Shown one piece after another: positions 25,391 through 34,763 of a DNA stretch of 64,000 nucleotides. The notes beneath the pieces were generated by a model that saw nothing but the letters and a program-made list of their open reading frames with translations, was not told the origin of the DNA and made no database searches. Origin of the DNA: JAPOXK01 sp965220315 (GTDB lineage: Bacteria > Chloroflexota > Dehalococcoidia > Bin125); the NCBI GenBank assembly GCA_965220315.1, contig CBDCPP010000001.1:868001-932000 (forward strand). Reading direction: 5' to 3'. The position numbers and the translations under genes were made by a program. Position 1 is the stretch's first letter, and every line of letters starts with the position of its first letter.

Positions 25391-25870
25391 CTAGGTCTGG
25401 GCGGCGGCCTGGATCAGAGCGAAGGCGCGGAGCACGGTAGCGTGTTTGTTGGCTTCCCGATCGCCGCTCCAGACCTGGCGTTCGGTCACACAACGCACGC
25501 CGGGGCCAAGGCAGGCCAGCCAGACTGTGCCTACAGGGTTGGTCTCACTACCACCACTGGGGCCGGTGATGCCGCTTTCGGCGAGCGCGATGTCTGCATC
25601 GAATGCCGTGCGAGCGCCTTGAGCAAGAGCGAGGACGGTCGCCTCACTGACGGACCCTGCGGTAGCGAGTGTGTGATGTGGGACGCCGAGCACCTTCTCT
25701 TTCGGCGGATTTGCATAGAGTGTGGCACCCCCGCGGAAAGTTTTGCTGCTGCCGGAGACATCGGTGAACCACGAGCCGATGAGGCCTCCTGTATCGGTCT
25801 CGGCACTGGCGATGGTGAGTCCACGCTCGATCAGGAGCCGAACAACTTCGATCGCCAGAGGGTGTGGCAT
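25391..25870 (-). CDS. pncC: CinA C-terminal domain protein (nicotinamide-nucleotide amidohydrolase)
   Basis: 159 aa, the stand-alone CinA/PncC domain. TIASAETDTGGLIGSWFTDVSGSSKTFRGG carries the family's AES-type motif (here AETDTGG in place of the common AESCTGG) and the SS...F.GG block. SESGITGPSGG appears as AESGITGPSGGSETNPVGTVW. The enzyme deamidates NMN to nicotinate mononucleotide in NAD recycling. The Ser-Cys to Thr-Asp change in the first motif touches the expected nucleophile region, so activity should be checked. ATG 25870 is clear. Confidence 0.85.
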   Translation of the reverse strand: MPHPLAIEVVRLLIERGLTIASAETDTGGLIGSWFTDVSGSSKTFRGGATLYANPPKEKVLGVPHHTLATAGSVSEATVLALAQGARTAFDADIALAESGITGPSGGSETNPVGTVWLACLGPGVRCVTERQVWSGDREANKHATVLRAFALIQAAAQT

Positions 25871-25909
25871 AGTCGCAGAATAATGGGTAAGCGCAGGATA
25901 AGGGAGTAG

Positions 25910-26188
25910 CTACTCGCGACCTTCCGAACGGTCGATGCGGAAAGTTAGCCAGAGCAGGCCGATGATCGCGGGCAGAAACGCGCCCAATGGCACGGCGAAG
26001 GTAATCCAGTCGGTCGCTTTGTAGCCGTCGACGCCGGCACCGCCTTGATCAGGCGGGGTTTGGGGCAGGGGCTGTTCCCCGACGATGGGTCCGTCGACAC
26101 TGGCAGCCAAGGCCTCCGCTGGAGCGAGAGTGAGGGCGAGAGCTACTGCGAGCGCGAGGACTGTGAGGAGTAGGGCGGTTCGAGTCAT
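25910..26188 (-). CDS. small membrane protein with signal peptide (unknown)
   Basis: 92 aa. MTRTALLLTVLALAVALALTL and ALAA form a signal peptide with a likely AxA cleavage site. A Pro/Gly-rich segment (EQPLPQTPPDQGG) follows, then one transmembrane helix (WITFAVPLGAFLPAIIGLLW) and a short charged tail RIDRSEGRE. No family is recognised. It lies 39 bases upstream of cinA, in the same orientation. Confidence 0.7.
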   Translation of the reverse strand: MTRTALLLTVLALAVALALTLAPAEALAASVDGPIVGEQPLPQTPPDQGGAGVDGYKATDWITFAVPLGAFLPAIIGLLWLTFRIDRSEGRE

Positions 26189-26253
26189 GGGTTAGCCTCC
26201 GCGGCCATTTTGGCGCACCGGAATGGCTGAGTCACGGGTCAGCCCGGCGGTCG

Positions 26254-26736
26254 CTAGACAGTGACGATGAAGATAGGACGGCCGCTAGATCGGATCACTC
26301 GATCATTGATCCGTGTAAGGGTGCTGCGGCGGAGGCCTTTCGGGCCCCGGTTGGCGAGCGCGATGATATCGGCGTCCATCTCGTTGGCGACACGAATGAT
26401 GGTGTCGGCGGGGCGGCCTGACTCAACGCGCACGTCGATGGCGAGGGAGCTCCCATCGGGGGAAGCGAGAAGGCGGGCGCGGAGACTGGAGAGGTATTCC
26501 ATGGCCGCTGCCGCTGCGGTATCGGCGATGTGGGTAGCGGATCCAGCACGGGCCAGAAGCTCACCGGGGGAGACAATACCGGCGCTGGTGGTCATGTGTT
26601 CGGCGGCAGTCGGGACGACAGTGAGGAGTACGAGACCGGCGCCGTCGCGCTCCGAGGAGTTGCGCGCGATCGCCCCCGCACCAGGCAAGACCGCTTCGGC
26701 CCATTCGTCGGTGTTGAGAGAGACGAGCACCTTCAT
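26254..26736 (-). CDS. universal stress protein (UspA family)
   Basis: 160 aa from ATG 26736. The fold is shown by MKVLVSLNTDEWAEAVLPGA, a middle ESGRPADTIIRVANEMDADIIALANRGPKG and the last strand GRPIFIVTV. The ATP-binding signature G-x2-G-x9-G(S/T) is broken: GPKG is present but Asn-Asp stands where Gly-Ser/Thr is expected, so it may not bind ATP. It is 65 bases upstream of the 92-aa membrane protein and 28 bases behind the MFS gene, all on the minus strand. Confidence 0.88.
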   Translation of the reverse strand: MKVLVSLNTDEWAEAVLPGAGAIARNSSERDGAGLVLLTVVPTAAEHMTTSAGIVSPGELLARAGSATHIADTAAAAAMEYLSSLRARLLASPDGSSLAIDVRVESGRPADTIIRVANEMDADIIALANRGPKGLRRSTLTRINDRVIRSSGRPIFIVTV

Positions 26737-26764
26737 GCAGCGAGTGTACGCCTGACGTAAAGGA

Positions 26765-28033
26765 TCACGCGCGAGGCGCACTTGCGTTTGGTGGGCGCGA
26801 GACGGCGATGACGGCTGCTCCGAAGAGATAGCAACCGACGAAGATGGCGAGGATGAGGTCGAAGGAGCCACGGGCATCGAAGACGAGACCGGCGATGAGT
26901 GGTCCGACGGCGTTGAGGCCGAACTGAACCGGAGCCGTGATGCCGCGGATCGCGCCGACGCTCCAGCGTCCAAAATAGTCCGGGAAGGCAACTTGGGTGA
27001 GTGAGAGATGCATGCCAAAGATCAGACCGTGCCAGACGGCAAAGAGGTAAGCCATCCAAGTATTGTCAACGAGGATCAGCCAGACGATGGCAAGGGAAGC
27101 AACTACAAGGACAGCGGGTAAGGCTCGATAGATAGGGAAGTGCTGTCGGAATTCACCACCGAGGATACTACCGAGCGCGCCCATCAGAGCCCAGACCGTG
27201 ATCACAGTTACAGCGGTGGTTTGGCTCAAGCCATTGTCTTGGAGGTGGGGGACGCTGCTGAAGTTGACGGCACCTCCCACCATAAAGAGCTGACTCGTAC
27301 CGATAAGAAGCAGCCAGAAGGATCGAGTGCGGACGGCATTGCGAACGGACCAGTGCCTGTCGAGGGCGGCCGCGCTCGCAGCTGAGGTCGAAGGGGCGGC
27401 GGGTGGGTCTCCGTCTGGGCGGAGGCCGATGTCTTCGGGTCGACGACGGACAATGAGCCAGGGCGGAACTACGCCAAGGACCAAGACGATCACGCCGAGG
27501 GCTAGGAAGGCCGCGCGGAAGTCGGCAATAGAGAGGAACAGGAGTACAACGAGCGGCATCAAGGCGCCGCCGGCGCGTACGCCGACAAGCATGAGGCCAG
27601 TGGCGCGGCCGCGGGCGCGAATAAACCAGTTCGCGATGGCGACGGTAATGGCGAGGTTCACGACGCCGATGACGAGGCCGCGACCGATCGCGTAGAGGAT
27701 GTAGAACTGCCAGACTTCTTCAATCAAAGCGAGGAGAAGCAGGGCGATGCCCATAAGGAAGGTCGAAAGCGTCAGAAAGGTGCGGGCGCCGTGCCTGTCG
27801 ATGCGGGCACCGATCAGCGGGGAAAGGAGAGCGCCCAGGATGGTTCCGACCGTGATAGCCCCCGCGATGGTGGCTCGGCTCCATCCGAACTCGTCCTCCA
27901 GGGGCGTAACGAAGACACCGAGGACCGGATTGAAAAATGCGACTTGCGTGAGCGCGACTATGGAGACAGTGCCGGCTACCCACCATCCGTGGAAGAAAGT
28001 AGGGCGGCGGAACGGCACGTGAGAGATGGCCAT
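26765..28033 (-). CDS. MFS transporter (OFA/MCT-like)
   Basis: 422 aa with 12 predicted helices. WWVAGTVSIVALTQVAFFNPVLGVF is helix 1, and GWSRATIAGAITVGTILGALLSPLIGARIDRHGARTFL is the OFA-type stretch with motif A. The second half has SFWLLLIGTSQLFMVGGAVNFSSVPHL. The family includes oxalate/formate and monocarboxylate transporters. The real substrate is unknown; the nearby acyl-CoA and hydroxyacid genes make an organic acid plausible. Confidence 0.88.
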   Translation of the reverse strand: MAISHVPFRRPTFFHGWWVAGTVSIVALTQVAFFNPVLGVFVTPLEDEFGWSRATIAGAITVGTILGALLSPLIGARIDRHGARTFLTLSTFLMGIALLLLALIEEVWQFYILYAIGRGLVIGVVNLAITVAIANWFIRARGRATGLMLVGVRAGGALMPLVVLLFLSIADFRAAFLALGVIVLVLGVVPPWLIVRRRPEDIGLRPDGDPPAAPSTSAASAAALDRHWSVRNAVRTRSFWLLLIGTSQLFMVGGAVNFSSVPHLQDNGLSQTTAVTVITVWALMGALGSILGGEFRQHFPIYRALPAVLVVASLAIVWLILVDNTWMAYLFAVWHGLIFGMHLSLTQVAFPDYFGRWSVGAIRGITAPVQFGLNAVGPLIAGLVFDARGSFDLILAIFVGCYLFGAAVIAVSRPPNASAPRA

Positions 28034-28175
28034 GAGTGTTGGATCACCTTAGCGGGTGCAGGCCCTGGCGCTTGGGGTATGCGAAGCGGGTAATGGATCA
28101 TGTTGGTAGCGGTAGGGTGGTCAACACGAGGTACTGGCGATCGAGGCGAGGCGTAGGGGCCGTACGACCGAAACG

Positions 28176-29044
28176 ATCGGGACTGCTGCCGCTAATGGAC
28201 TGCCGCTGATAGGCATCTTGCTGGTGGCGCTGCTGATCGCGCCATGCAGCGAAAATGACAGCGAAGTGGTCGAGTCTCCGGATCAGCAGCTGGTATCAAG
28301 GGATGCGGATAGAGCAGATACGGACGAGGGAAAAAAGTACGAGGGCCCAATCGCCGGGGATGAGAGGGAACAGTTACGACATAAAAGCATTCCCTCTGGA
28401 TGACAACTCCAGGCCGTCCCTCGATCCAGCCAACACGAGCGACAGTATTGACGCTGCAGAAGCGGTGCCTGTTCAAGACGTGTTCGACAACGGCCGGTTT
28501 GAGCAAGAGTTACTCAACCGTTTGGAGTGCTCACCGATCTGGCTCGCTTCCGTTTCGAGATCGAGGGGCAACAATCGGTGGGTCTGGGAAGTGTCTCCGC
28601 AGAGCAGCGGACAGTTGTTTCCCAGAGCGAAGGGGCCTTCGTCGCTCCGGACCGGCTGCGGCTTTCGTGTGAAGAGAAGCACCTGGACCGGACCTGCGCG
28701 AAGATATAGTTGTCGTCGCAGATCGGATCTGGACCCGGAGCAGTCAGACTAGCGAAGAGTTCATTGAGGGCTTCCCTGGATCTACTGACGGACTTTGTCG
28801 GTGCGCTTGCCGGTCAGGACGATTTAGACGATCTACCGCCTCTGCCAGAAGGTTTTACACTCGATCTGCGATTGTGGTTGGTGCGAGACGGTGATTGGCC
28901 GGCACGAATCAAGTTCGCCATGAGTGCTGCCCAAAACAATGGCCCTTTTGAGCTGGGAGTGCGGATTGATCTCTTGGACGTGAACTCGACGTAGATCACG
29001 ATCGAGCCGCCGGATGCATTCTCTCGGATCACAGCTTGGCAATA
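28176..29044 (+). pseudogene. decayed LppX/LprAFG-like lipoprotein
   Basis: About 870 bases with lipoprotein pieces spread over all three frames. A hydrophobic lead ending LLIAPCSENDSEV resembles a signal peptide and lipobox. Next come FRFEIEGQQSVGLGSVSAEQ, FVAPDRLRLSCEEKHLD, then in another frame IVVVADRIWTRSSQTSEEF, and in a third LDLRLWLVRDGDWPARIKFAM and VRIDLLDVNST*ITIEPPDAF. Strand order and the phrases about surface-binding (APDRLR, VADRIWTR, IEPPD) match LppX-like proteins. At least three frameshifts and a TAG at 28992-28994 make it non-functional, and no start codon opens the first frame. It is a separate copy from the intact gene at 22397. Confidence 0.65.
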
Positions 29045-29162
29045 ACTGGGAAGCTGGAACGGCGATCACGACAGGGCGAGCACAGAAGAGCAGTGTGCGC
29101 CGTTGGTTGATACTGCTGGAAGTCCCGGTATCGATGTCGAACGAAGGGGAGGAGTTGGAGTG

Positions 29163-30398
29163 ATGCAGGGCCCGCTGGCAGGGTTACGGGTGTTGGATCT
29201 CACGTGGGTGTTGGCGGGTCCCTATGCCTCAATGGTGCTCTGCGACTTAGGGGCAGAGGTCGTGAAGCTCGAGCGGCCGCCGCACGGAGATGTGGCGCGC
29301 ACGACAGGACCATTCGTGAACAACGAGAGCGCTTACTTCCAGAGTATCAATCGCGGTAAACGGAGCATCGCCATTGACTTACGGAGCAAGCGCGGCAAGA
29401 CACTGTTTTTAGATCTGACGGAGCAGACCGACGTAGTGATGGAGAACTTCACACCGGGCGCCATGGAACGGCTAGGCCTGGGATATGAAGTGCTGTCTAA
29501 GCGAAACCCGCGATTGATCTACGCTGCCACCTCCGGCTTCGGACAAACGGGACCGCAGCGCGGGAAACCGGCTCTCGATGTGGTGGTCCAGGGCATGGGC
29601 GGGGTGATGAGCATCACGGGTTACCCAGATGGGCCGCCCGCGCGGGTGGGAACCTCCGTGGGAGACATCAGCGCGGGGCTTTACACGGCGATCGGGATCC
29701 TAGCGGCCCTGCGAGAGCGAGAGGTGAGCGGTGCAGGGCAGCTGGTGGACATCAGTATGCTGGACTGCCAGATCGCGATCCTAGAGAACGCGGTCGTGCG
29801 CTACTTCGCAACGGGCGAGGAGCCGCAACGGTTGGGGACGCGGCACCCCTCCGCCACGCCGTTCCAAGCTTTTCCCACATCGGACGGGTGGTTGGTGCTG
29901 GCCCTGGCCTGGGGCGTGGAAAATCAGTGGGCATTGCTATGCTCAGCCTTGGATCGTGTAGACCTGATCGATGATCCGCGCTTTGAGACCTCCTTCAAGC
30001 GTACGCAGAATCATGCCGCGCTTGAGCCGGAGCTATTCGAAGCCATGCGTAAGCGGCCGACCGCCGAGTGGGTCGCGCTGTTTGAGGGGTACGAGATGGC
30101 GGTGGGGCCACTGAATACGGTGGGGGAAGCGGTCTCACAGGAACAGATCGCGGCACGGGAGATGATTACTGAGGTACAGCACCCATTGGCAGGGACGCTA
30201 AAGATGGCCGCTTCACCGCTGCGGCTGTCACGAACGCCAGGGCAGGTACGAGGTGCGGGGCCGCTCTATGGGGTGGACACCAAGGACATTCTGCGAGAGT
30301 GGTTAGGTCTAAGCGAAGACACAGTGGAAGATTTAGCGGCGGCCGGTGTCGTCGAGACCGCAGGTGGCCCCGACATCGAGCAGTACTTGCGAGCTTAG
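29163..30398 (+). CDS. CaiB/BaiF family CoA transferase (type III)
   Basis: 411 aa. LAGLRVLDLTWVLAGPYASMVLCDLGAEVVKLERP is the N-terminal Rossmann block. GKPALDVVVQGMGGVMSITGYPDGPPARVG holds the catalytic Asp, which forms the acyl anhydride, and the CoA loop. The type III mechanism moves CoA between carboxylic acids. ATG 29163 has GGAG upstream; the ORF start at 29103 lacks support. The MBL hydrolase begins 3 bases after its stop, so the two form an operon. Confidence 0.93.
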   Translation: MQGPLAGLRVLDLTWVLAGPYASMVLCDLGAEVVKLERPPHGDVARTTGPFVNNESAYFQSINRGKRSIAIDLRSKRGKTLFLDLTEQTDVVMENFTPGAMERLGLGYEVLSKRNPRLIYAATSGFGQTGPQRGKPALDVVVQGMGGVMSITGYPDGPPARVGTSVGDISAGLYTAIGILAALREREVSGAGQLVDISMLDCQIAILENAVVRYFATGEEPQRLGTRHPSATPFQAFPTSDGWLVLALAWGVENQWALLCSALDRVDLIDDPRFETSFKRTQNHAALEPELFEAMRKRPTAEWVALFEGYEMAVGPLNTVGEAVSQEQIAAREMITEVQHPLAGTLKMAASPLRLSRTPGQVRGAGPLYGVDTKDILREWLGLSEDTVEDLAAAGVVETAGGPDIEQYLRA

Positions 30399-30401
30399 TT
30401 C

Positions 30402-31433
30402 ATGACAGAAAAAGTGTACGGAGATAACTGGCAACCCGGCCGAGAGCATCCCTTCGAGTCCTGGGACGCGACGCGGGCTGCGGTGACAGGTATACATCAA
30501 GTCACAACCCCCTTGCCATTCCAACTGGATCACGTGCACGCCTATGTGATCGAAGTAGAGGGCGGATACCTCATGATTGACTCCGGGTTTCCCTCGGAGG
30601 CGGGCCGCGCGCGGCTGCGGGACGCGATGGAACGGCGCTTCGGGGGGCTGAGCCGTGTCAAAGCGGTGGTCGTGACGCATTATCACTCGGACCATATCGG
30701 GCAAGCCGGCTGGCTACAGCAAGAGAGCGGGGCGGCCGTATACGTACACCAAAATGATTGGAGACTTGTGCCCGAAGTGACGAGTGAAGGTTGGTCGGAG
30801 AAGCCGGAAGAGTTCGGTGGCGACCTCTACGCGAAAGTGCCGGAGGAGACCCGTGCGGAGTGGAGCAAGACGCGAGCCGCGATCCGGGAGAACATCCTGC
30901 CGGTAGAAACGCCGACCTTGGTCCAGGGCGGAGAAGTGCTGGAGTTTGGAGGTCGACGTCTAGCGTTGGTCTGGACGCCAGGACATACTTCAGGGCACCT
31001 TTGTATTCATGATTTAGACCACGATCTGCTCTTCACCGGCGACCACCTGCTGGCGCGGATCACGCCTCACGTCGGTACCTGGAGCAGCGACGGAAGTCCG
31101 CTGCATGCATACGAGCAGTCTCTTGCATTGGTGGAGCGGCTGCGCCCGGCGGTCGCGCTGCCGGCGCATGAGGGTGTGATCGAGAATGCGGCGGAGCGGA
31201 CGCGGGAGATCCGGCTACACCACAGGAAACGCCGGGAGCGTGTGTTGGCTGCTTTGGAATCGGAAGGGCGGACGGCCCAAGCGATTATGCCGCACGTATT
31301 CAAGAGCCGGCACTTGGGGATGCACGCGATGCTGGCACTCTCGGAGACCTACGCTCATCTGGAAGCTCTAGTGCAGGAGAGAGCGGTGCATCGGGAAGAT
31401 GGACTAGGGGAACCGCTCTATCGCATTGTCTAA
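30402..31433 (+). CDS. MBL-fold metallo-hydrolase
   Basis: 343 aa. The zinc motif HxHxDH is in VVVTHYHSDHIGQ. TPGHTSGHLCIHD holds the next His ligand, FTGDHLLARITPH the bridging Asp and ALPAHEGVI the last His. The C-terminal winged-helix-like extension (RKRRERVLAALESEGRTAQAI) is of the type found in LACTB2-like and YflN/PksB-like MBL proteins. It probably hydrolyses a thioester or ester. It is translationally close to the CoA transferase, which suggests a CoA-thioester as substrate. Confidence 0.9.
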   Translation: MTEKVYGDNWQPGREHPFESWDATRAAVTGIHQVTTPLPFQLDHVHAYVIEVEGGYLMIDSGFPSEAGRARLRDAMERRFGGLSRVKAVVVTHYHSDHIGQAGWLQQESGAAVYVHQNDWRLVPEVTSEGWSEKPEEFGGDLYAKVPEETRAEWSKTRAAIRENILPVETPTLVQGGEVLEFGGRRLALVWTPGHTSGHLCIHDLDHDLLFTGDHLLARITPHVGTWSSDGSPLHAYEQSLALVERLRPAVALPAHEGVIENAAERTREIRLHHRKRRERVLAALESEGRTAQAIMPHVFKSRHLGMHAMLALSETYAHLEALVQERAVHREDGLGEPLYRIV

Positions 31434-31501
31434 GGGCTCGCTGGGGGGTCGCCAGTGCGAACCCAGCACAGGGTTCTCAAGCTGGGTATGAGACTGCACT
31501 G

Positions 31502-33169
31502 ATGCCTGCTCGCGAGTACCCCGGGGGTACCGACGGTGAGATCCCGGCGGGGATGCTCCTGCCGTCACGCCAGAAAGCACTGGTGATGGCTGGGGTAATG
31601 CTCTCGCTGTTCCTGGCTGCGCTGGATTTCACAATCATGGGTGTAGCGATGCCGAGTATCGTGGCCGATTTCGGCGCGCTGGACCTCTTCGCCTGGCCCA
31701 TCACCATCTACATGCTCGCATCGACGTCGGTCGTTCCCCTGGCGGGGAAGCTCTCGGATCTCTACGGGCGGCGCCCACTCCTGCTGGTCGGGGTGCTGGT
31801 CTTTTTAGTGGGTTCCGTGCTGGCAGGCGCGGCGGGTGACATGTACCAGTTAATCGGGTTTCGTGCGGTGCAAGGGATAGGTGGCGGCCTGATCTTGGCG
31901 AACGCACTGACGGTGATCGGTGATCTATTTGCCCCGGCCGAGCGAGGGCGCTGGACAGGGATCATTTCCGGGACCTTCGCTCTGGCGAGTGTGATCGGGC
32001 CACTCGTGGGCGGAGCGCTCACCGATAACCTCTCCTGGCGCTGGGTCTTCTTCATCAACATTCCCGTTGGAGTGGTCGCCTTGGCAGTAGTGTTCTTCCT
32101 TATGCCGAAATTCAGCCGCGGTGGAGAAGGCGGTATCGACTACAAGGGCGCGGCGCTGTTGATCGCGGGATCAGTTCCGCTTCTGCTTGCAGTGTCGTGG
32201 GCTGGGAACTTGTACGCCTGGTCGGATCTGAGGGTGATCGCGCTGTTACTGGGATCGGCTGCCGCCTTCGCGCTCTTCGTGCGAGTGGAGCTGAGGACGC
32301 CCCACCCCCTGCTGCCTCTGCCCCTATTTCGGAATCGGGTCTTCGCGGTATCGATCGTGGTCGTATCGCTCGTGGGTCTGGGATTGTTCAGTGTGATCCA
32401 GTTCCTGCCGCTATTCGTGCAAGGAGCGCAGGGAGAGACCGCGACGAGTTCTGGAACCGTAACGATGCCCATGATGGGCGGGATCGTGCTGGCCTCGATC
32501 CTGACGGGGCAACTCGTGACACGGATCGGGCGGTACCGACTCTTCGCGGTTAGCGGCGGCGCACTGATGGTGCTGGGGGTGTGGCTACTTTCAACGTTGG
32601 AAGCGGATTCGTCAGCCTGGGTGACGCGGGGGTACATCGTGATAATGGGACTGGGGATCGGAGTAGCGATGCCACTCTATAACCTAGCGGTCCAGAACAC
32701 TTTGCCGTATCGGGTCTTGGGAATCGCAACCGCTTCGTTGCAGTTCTTTCGACAACTCGGCGGGGCGCTTGGCGTGGCGATCTTCGGATCGCTACTGGCT
32801 GCGGGTTTCGCCGCCGAGCTAGCGCAGCAGTTTCCAACGGACTTCAATGAGTTACGGGAAGCGCCACAGATCCTGTTAAGTCGGGAAACGCTCGCGCCAT
32901 TCCAGGAATCACTGGAGGCGGATGCGCCTGGCACGGCAGTAGTGGTCATTGGCACGGCACGGGATGCCTTAGGAGAGACGATCACAGATCTTTTCCAAGT
33001 AGCAGCGTTGATGATGGCGGCAGCGCTGGTGGCGACGCTCTTTCTACCCTCAATCCGGCAACAGCGCCGGGAGGAGCTGCTGGCAGAGGTGATCGCGCGA
33101 GAGCCACTTGTACCCCAGGAGCGGGAACCAGAGCCGCAATCGGAGCCGACCAGCGGCGGGGCAGGTTAG
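31502..33169 (+). CDS. MFS exporter, DHA2/EmrB-QacA type
   Basis: 555 aa, 14 predicted helices. LSLFLAALDFTIMGVAMPSIVADF is helix 1 with the DHA2 D1 motif, AGKLSDLYGRRPLLLVG is motif A, and GFRAVQGIGGGLILANAL is motif B/C. PLVGGALTDNLSWRWVFFINIPVG is the hallmark of EmrB/QacA proteins. A soluble loop near the end (ELREAPQILLSRETLAPF) is typical. It exports drugs or lipids by proton antiport. A decayed LppX-like lipoprotein lies 2.5 kb upstream and may once have been its partner. Confidence 0.92.
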   Translation: MPAREYPGGTDGEIPAGMLLPSRQKALVMAGVMLSLFLAALDFTIMGVAMPSIVADFGALDLFAWPITIYMLASTSVVPLAGKLSDLYGRRPLLLVGVLVFLVGSVLAGAAGDMYQLIGFRAVQGIGGGLILANALTVIGDLFAPAERGRWTGIISGTFALASVIGPLVGGALTDNLSWRWVFFINIPVGVVALAVVFFLMPKFSRGGEGGIDYKGAALLIAGSVPLLLAVSWAGNLYAWSDLRVIALLLGSAAAFALFVRVELRTPHPLLPLPLFRNRVFAVSIVVVSLVGLGLFSVIQFLPLFVQGAQGETATSSGTVTMPMMGGIVLASILTGQLVTRIGRYRLFAVSGGALMVLGVWLLSTLEADSSAWVTRGYIVIMGLGIGVAMPLYNLAVQNTLPYRVLGIATASLQFFRQLGGALGVAIFGSLLAAGFAAELAQQFPTDFNELREAPQILLSRETLAPFQESLEADAPGTAVVVIGTARDALGETITDLFQVAALMMAAALVATLFLPSIRQQRREELLAEVIAREPLVPQEREPEPQSEPTSGGAG

Positions 33170-33287
33170 AGTTCGGGCGTAGGGAGAGAGTTCCGGGCTA
33201 CCGCGCCAAGCAGGAAAGAGTTGGTGGGGCGTGAGGGTGGAGTCGGGTGAGAGCAGCCGTAAGGCCTGAGCATCGCTCCCGCGCGGG

Positions 33288-34763
33288 TTAGGTCCTCACA
33301 TAGGGTAGGGCGCTGTGCCCCATCAAGTATCTGTCCACTCCGTGGGCGGCCGCGCGTCCTTCGGCGATCGCCCAGACCACAAGCGACTGGCCGCGCACCA
33401 TGTCGCCGGCAGCGAAGATCCCGGCACGGCTACTCTGCTTAAAGCGGTCCACTTTGACGTTCCCGCGACTATCGAGCGCGAGATCGAGTTGGCTCACAGG
33501 GCCGTCATGCTCAGGGTGGAGAAAACCCATGGCGAGGAGGACTAAGTCGCAGTCGATGCTGAATTCCGTATCGGCGATCGGCTCCACCTGCATGCGGCCG
33601 TCTTCGCCGCGTTTCCAGTCGAGCCGGCGGGCGTGCAGCTGCTCAACCCGGCCGTGGGAGCCACTGAGCTGCGTCGTCTCAATCGCATAGTCGCGTTCGC
33701 CTCCCTCCTCATGAGCTGGGGAGAGGCGGAGGATACGCGACCACTGCGGCCAAGGATTGTCGGAAGCACGCTCCTCGGGGGGCTCAGGAAGTAATTCGAA
33801 CTGGTGGATCGACGCCGCTCCCTGTCGATGAGCGGTGCCGAGACAATCGGCACCGGTGTCGCCGCCACCGATGATGATCACGCGCTTTCCTTCGGCAGTG
33901 ATGAGAGAGGGAAGGCTACCTCCAGCCTCGAACCCAGCTGCGACGGGTGTCATGCCCGCGCTGCGGTAGTTCTGCTGAGGCAAGTACTCCATCGCGAAGT
34001 GGATACCGTCTAGCTCACGGCCAGGAACGGTGAGGTCGCGAGGGTAGGTGGAGCCGCCGCAAAGGACGATCGCGTCAAAGTCGCGCACGAGAACATCCGT
34101 GGCGATGTTCTTGCCGATGTAGGCGCCGGTGACGAACTCGACTCCTTCCTCGGCCATGAACTCGATTCGCTGCTGAACAAGCTCCTTGCTGAGCTTGAAG
34201 TCGGGGATGCCCAATCGCAGGAGCCCGCCGATCAGCTGGTCGCGCTCGTAGACACTGACGTGATGCCCGGCGCGGTTGAGTTGCTGTGCACAGGCCAGAC
34301 CGGCAGGCCCCGAACCGACGATGGCCACTTTCTTGCCGGTGCGCTGTGCAGGAGGTACTGGTTTGATCCAGCCCTCCGCATAGCCGCGGTCGGCGATCGC
34401 TTTTTCGATAAACTCGATCGTGACGGGATCGTCGTTGATGGCCAGAGTGCAGGAGACCTCGCAGGGGGCAGGACAGATGCGTCCGGTGAACTCAGGGAAG
34501 TTGTTGGTTGCCAGAAGCCGGTGGAGTGCTTCTTCCCAACGACCCTGGTAGACCAAGTCGTTCCATTCCGGAATGAGGTTCCCGAGGGGGCAACCCTGGT
34601 GACAGAAGGGCACACCGCAATCCATGCAACGTGCGCCCTGCTCTTGGACCCGCTCCGGCGGCCACTCTTGGTAGAGTTCCAAGTAATCGCCGACCCGCTC
34701 CTGCACCGAACGCTTGGCTGGTGGGAGGCGTGGAAACTCCTTGAAACCGGTCGTCTTGCCCAC
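33288..34763 (-). CDS. gltD: glutamate synthase small subunit
   Basis: 491 aa. The N-terminal cysteines for the [4Fe-4S] clusters are in CMDCGVPFCHQGCPLGN and, after FTGRICPAPCEVSC, in the second group. VAIVGSGPAGLACAQQLNRAGH is the FAD motif, and VIIIGGGDTGADCLGTAHRQGA the NADPH motif. It passes electrons from NADPH through FAD and iron-sulfur clusters to GltB. The start is a GTG whose first base is the last base of the gltB TAG (TAGTG), giving 1-base overlap and likely translational coupling. Confidence 0.96.
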   Translation of the reverse strand: MGKTTGFKEFPRLPPAKRSVQERVGDYLELYQEWPPERVQEQGARCMDCGVPFCHQGCPLGNLIPEWNDLVYQGRWEEALHRLLATNNFPEFTGRICPAPCEVSCTLAINDDPVTIEFIEKAIADRGYAEGWIKPVPPAQRTGKKVAIVGSGPAGLACAQQLNRAGHHVSVYERDQLIGGLLRLGIPDFKLSKELVQQRIEFMAEEGVEFVTGAYIGKNIATDVLVRDFDAIVLCGGSTYPRDLTVPGRELDGIHFAMEYLPQQNYRSAGMTPVAAGFEAGGSLPSLITAEGKRVIIIGGGDTGADCLGTAHRQGAASIHQFELLPEPPEERASDNPWPQWSRILRLSPAHEEGGERDYAIETTQLSGSHGRVEQLHARRLDWKRGEDGRMQVEPIADTEFSIDCDLVLLAMGFLHPEHDGPVSQLDLALDSRGNVKVDRFKQSSRAGIFAAGDMVRGQSLVVWAIAEGRAAAHGVDRYLMGHSALPYVRT

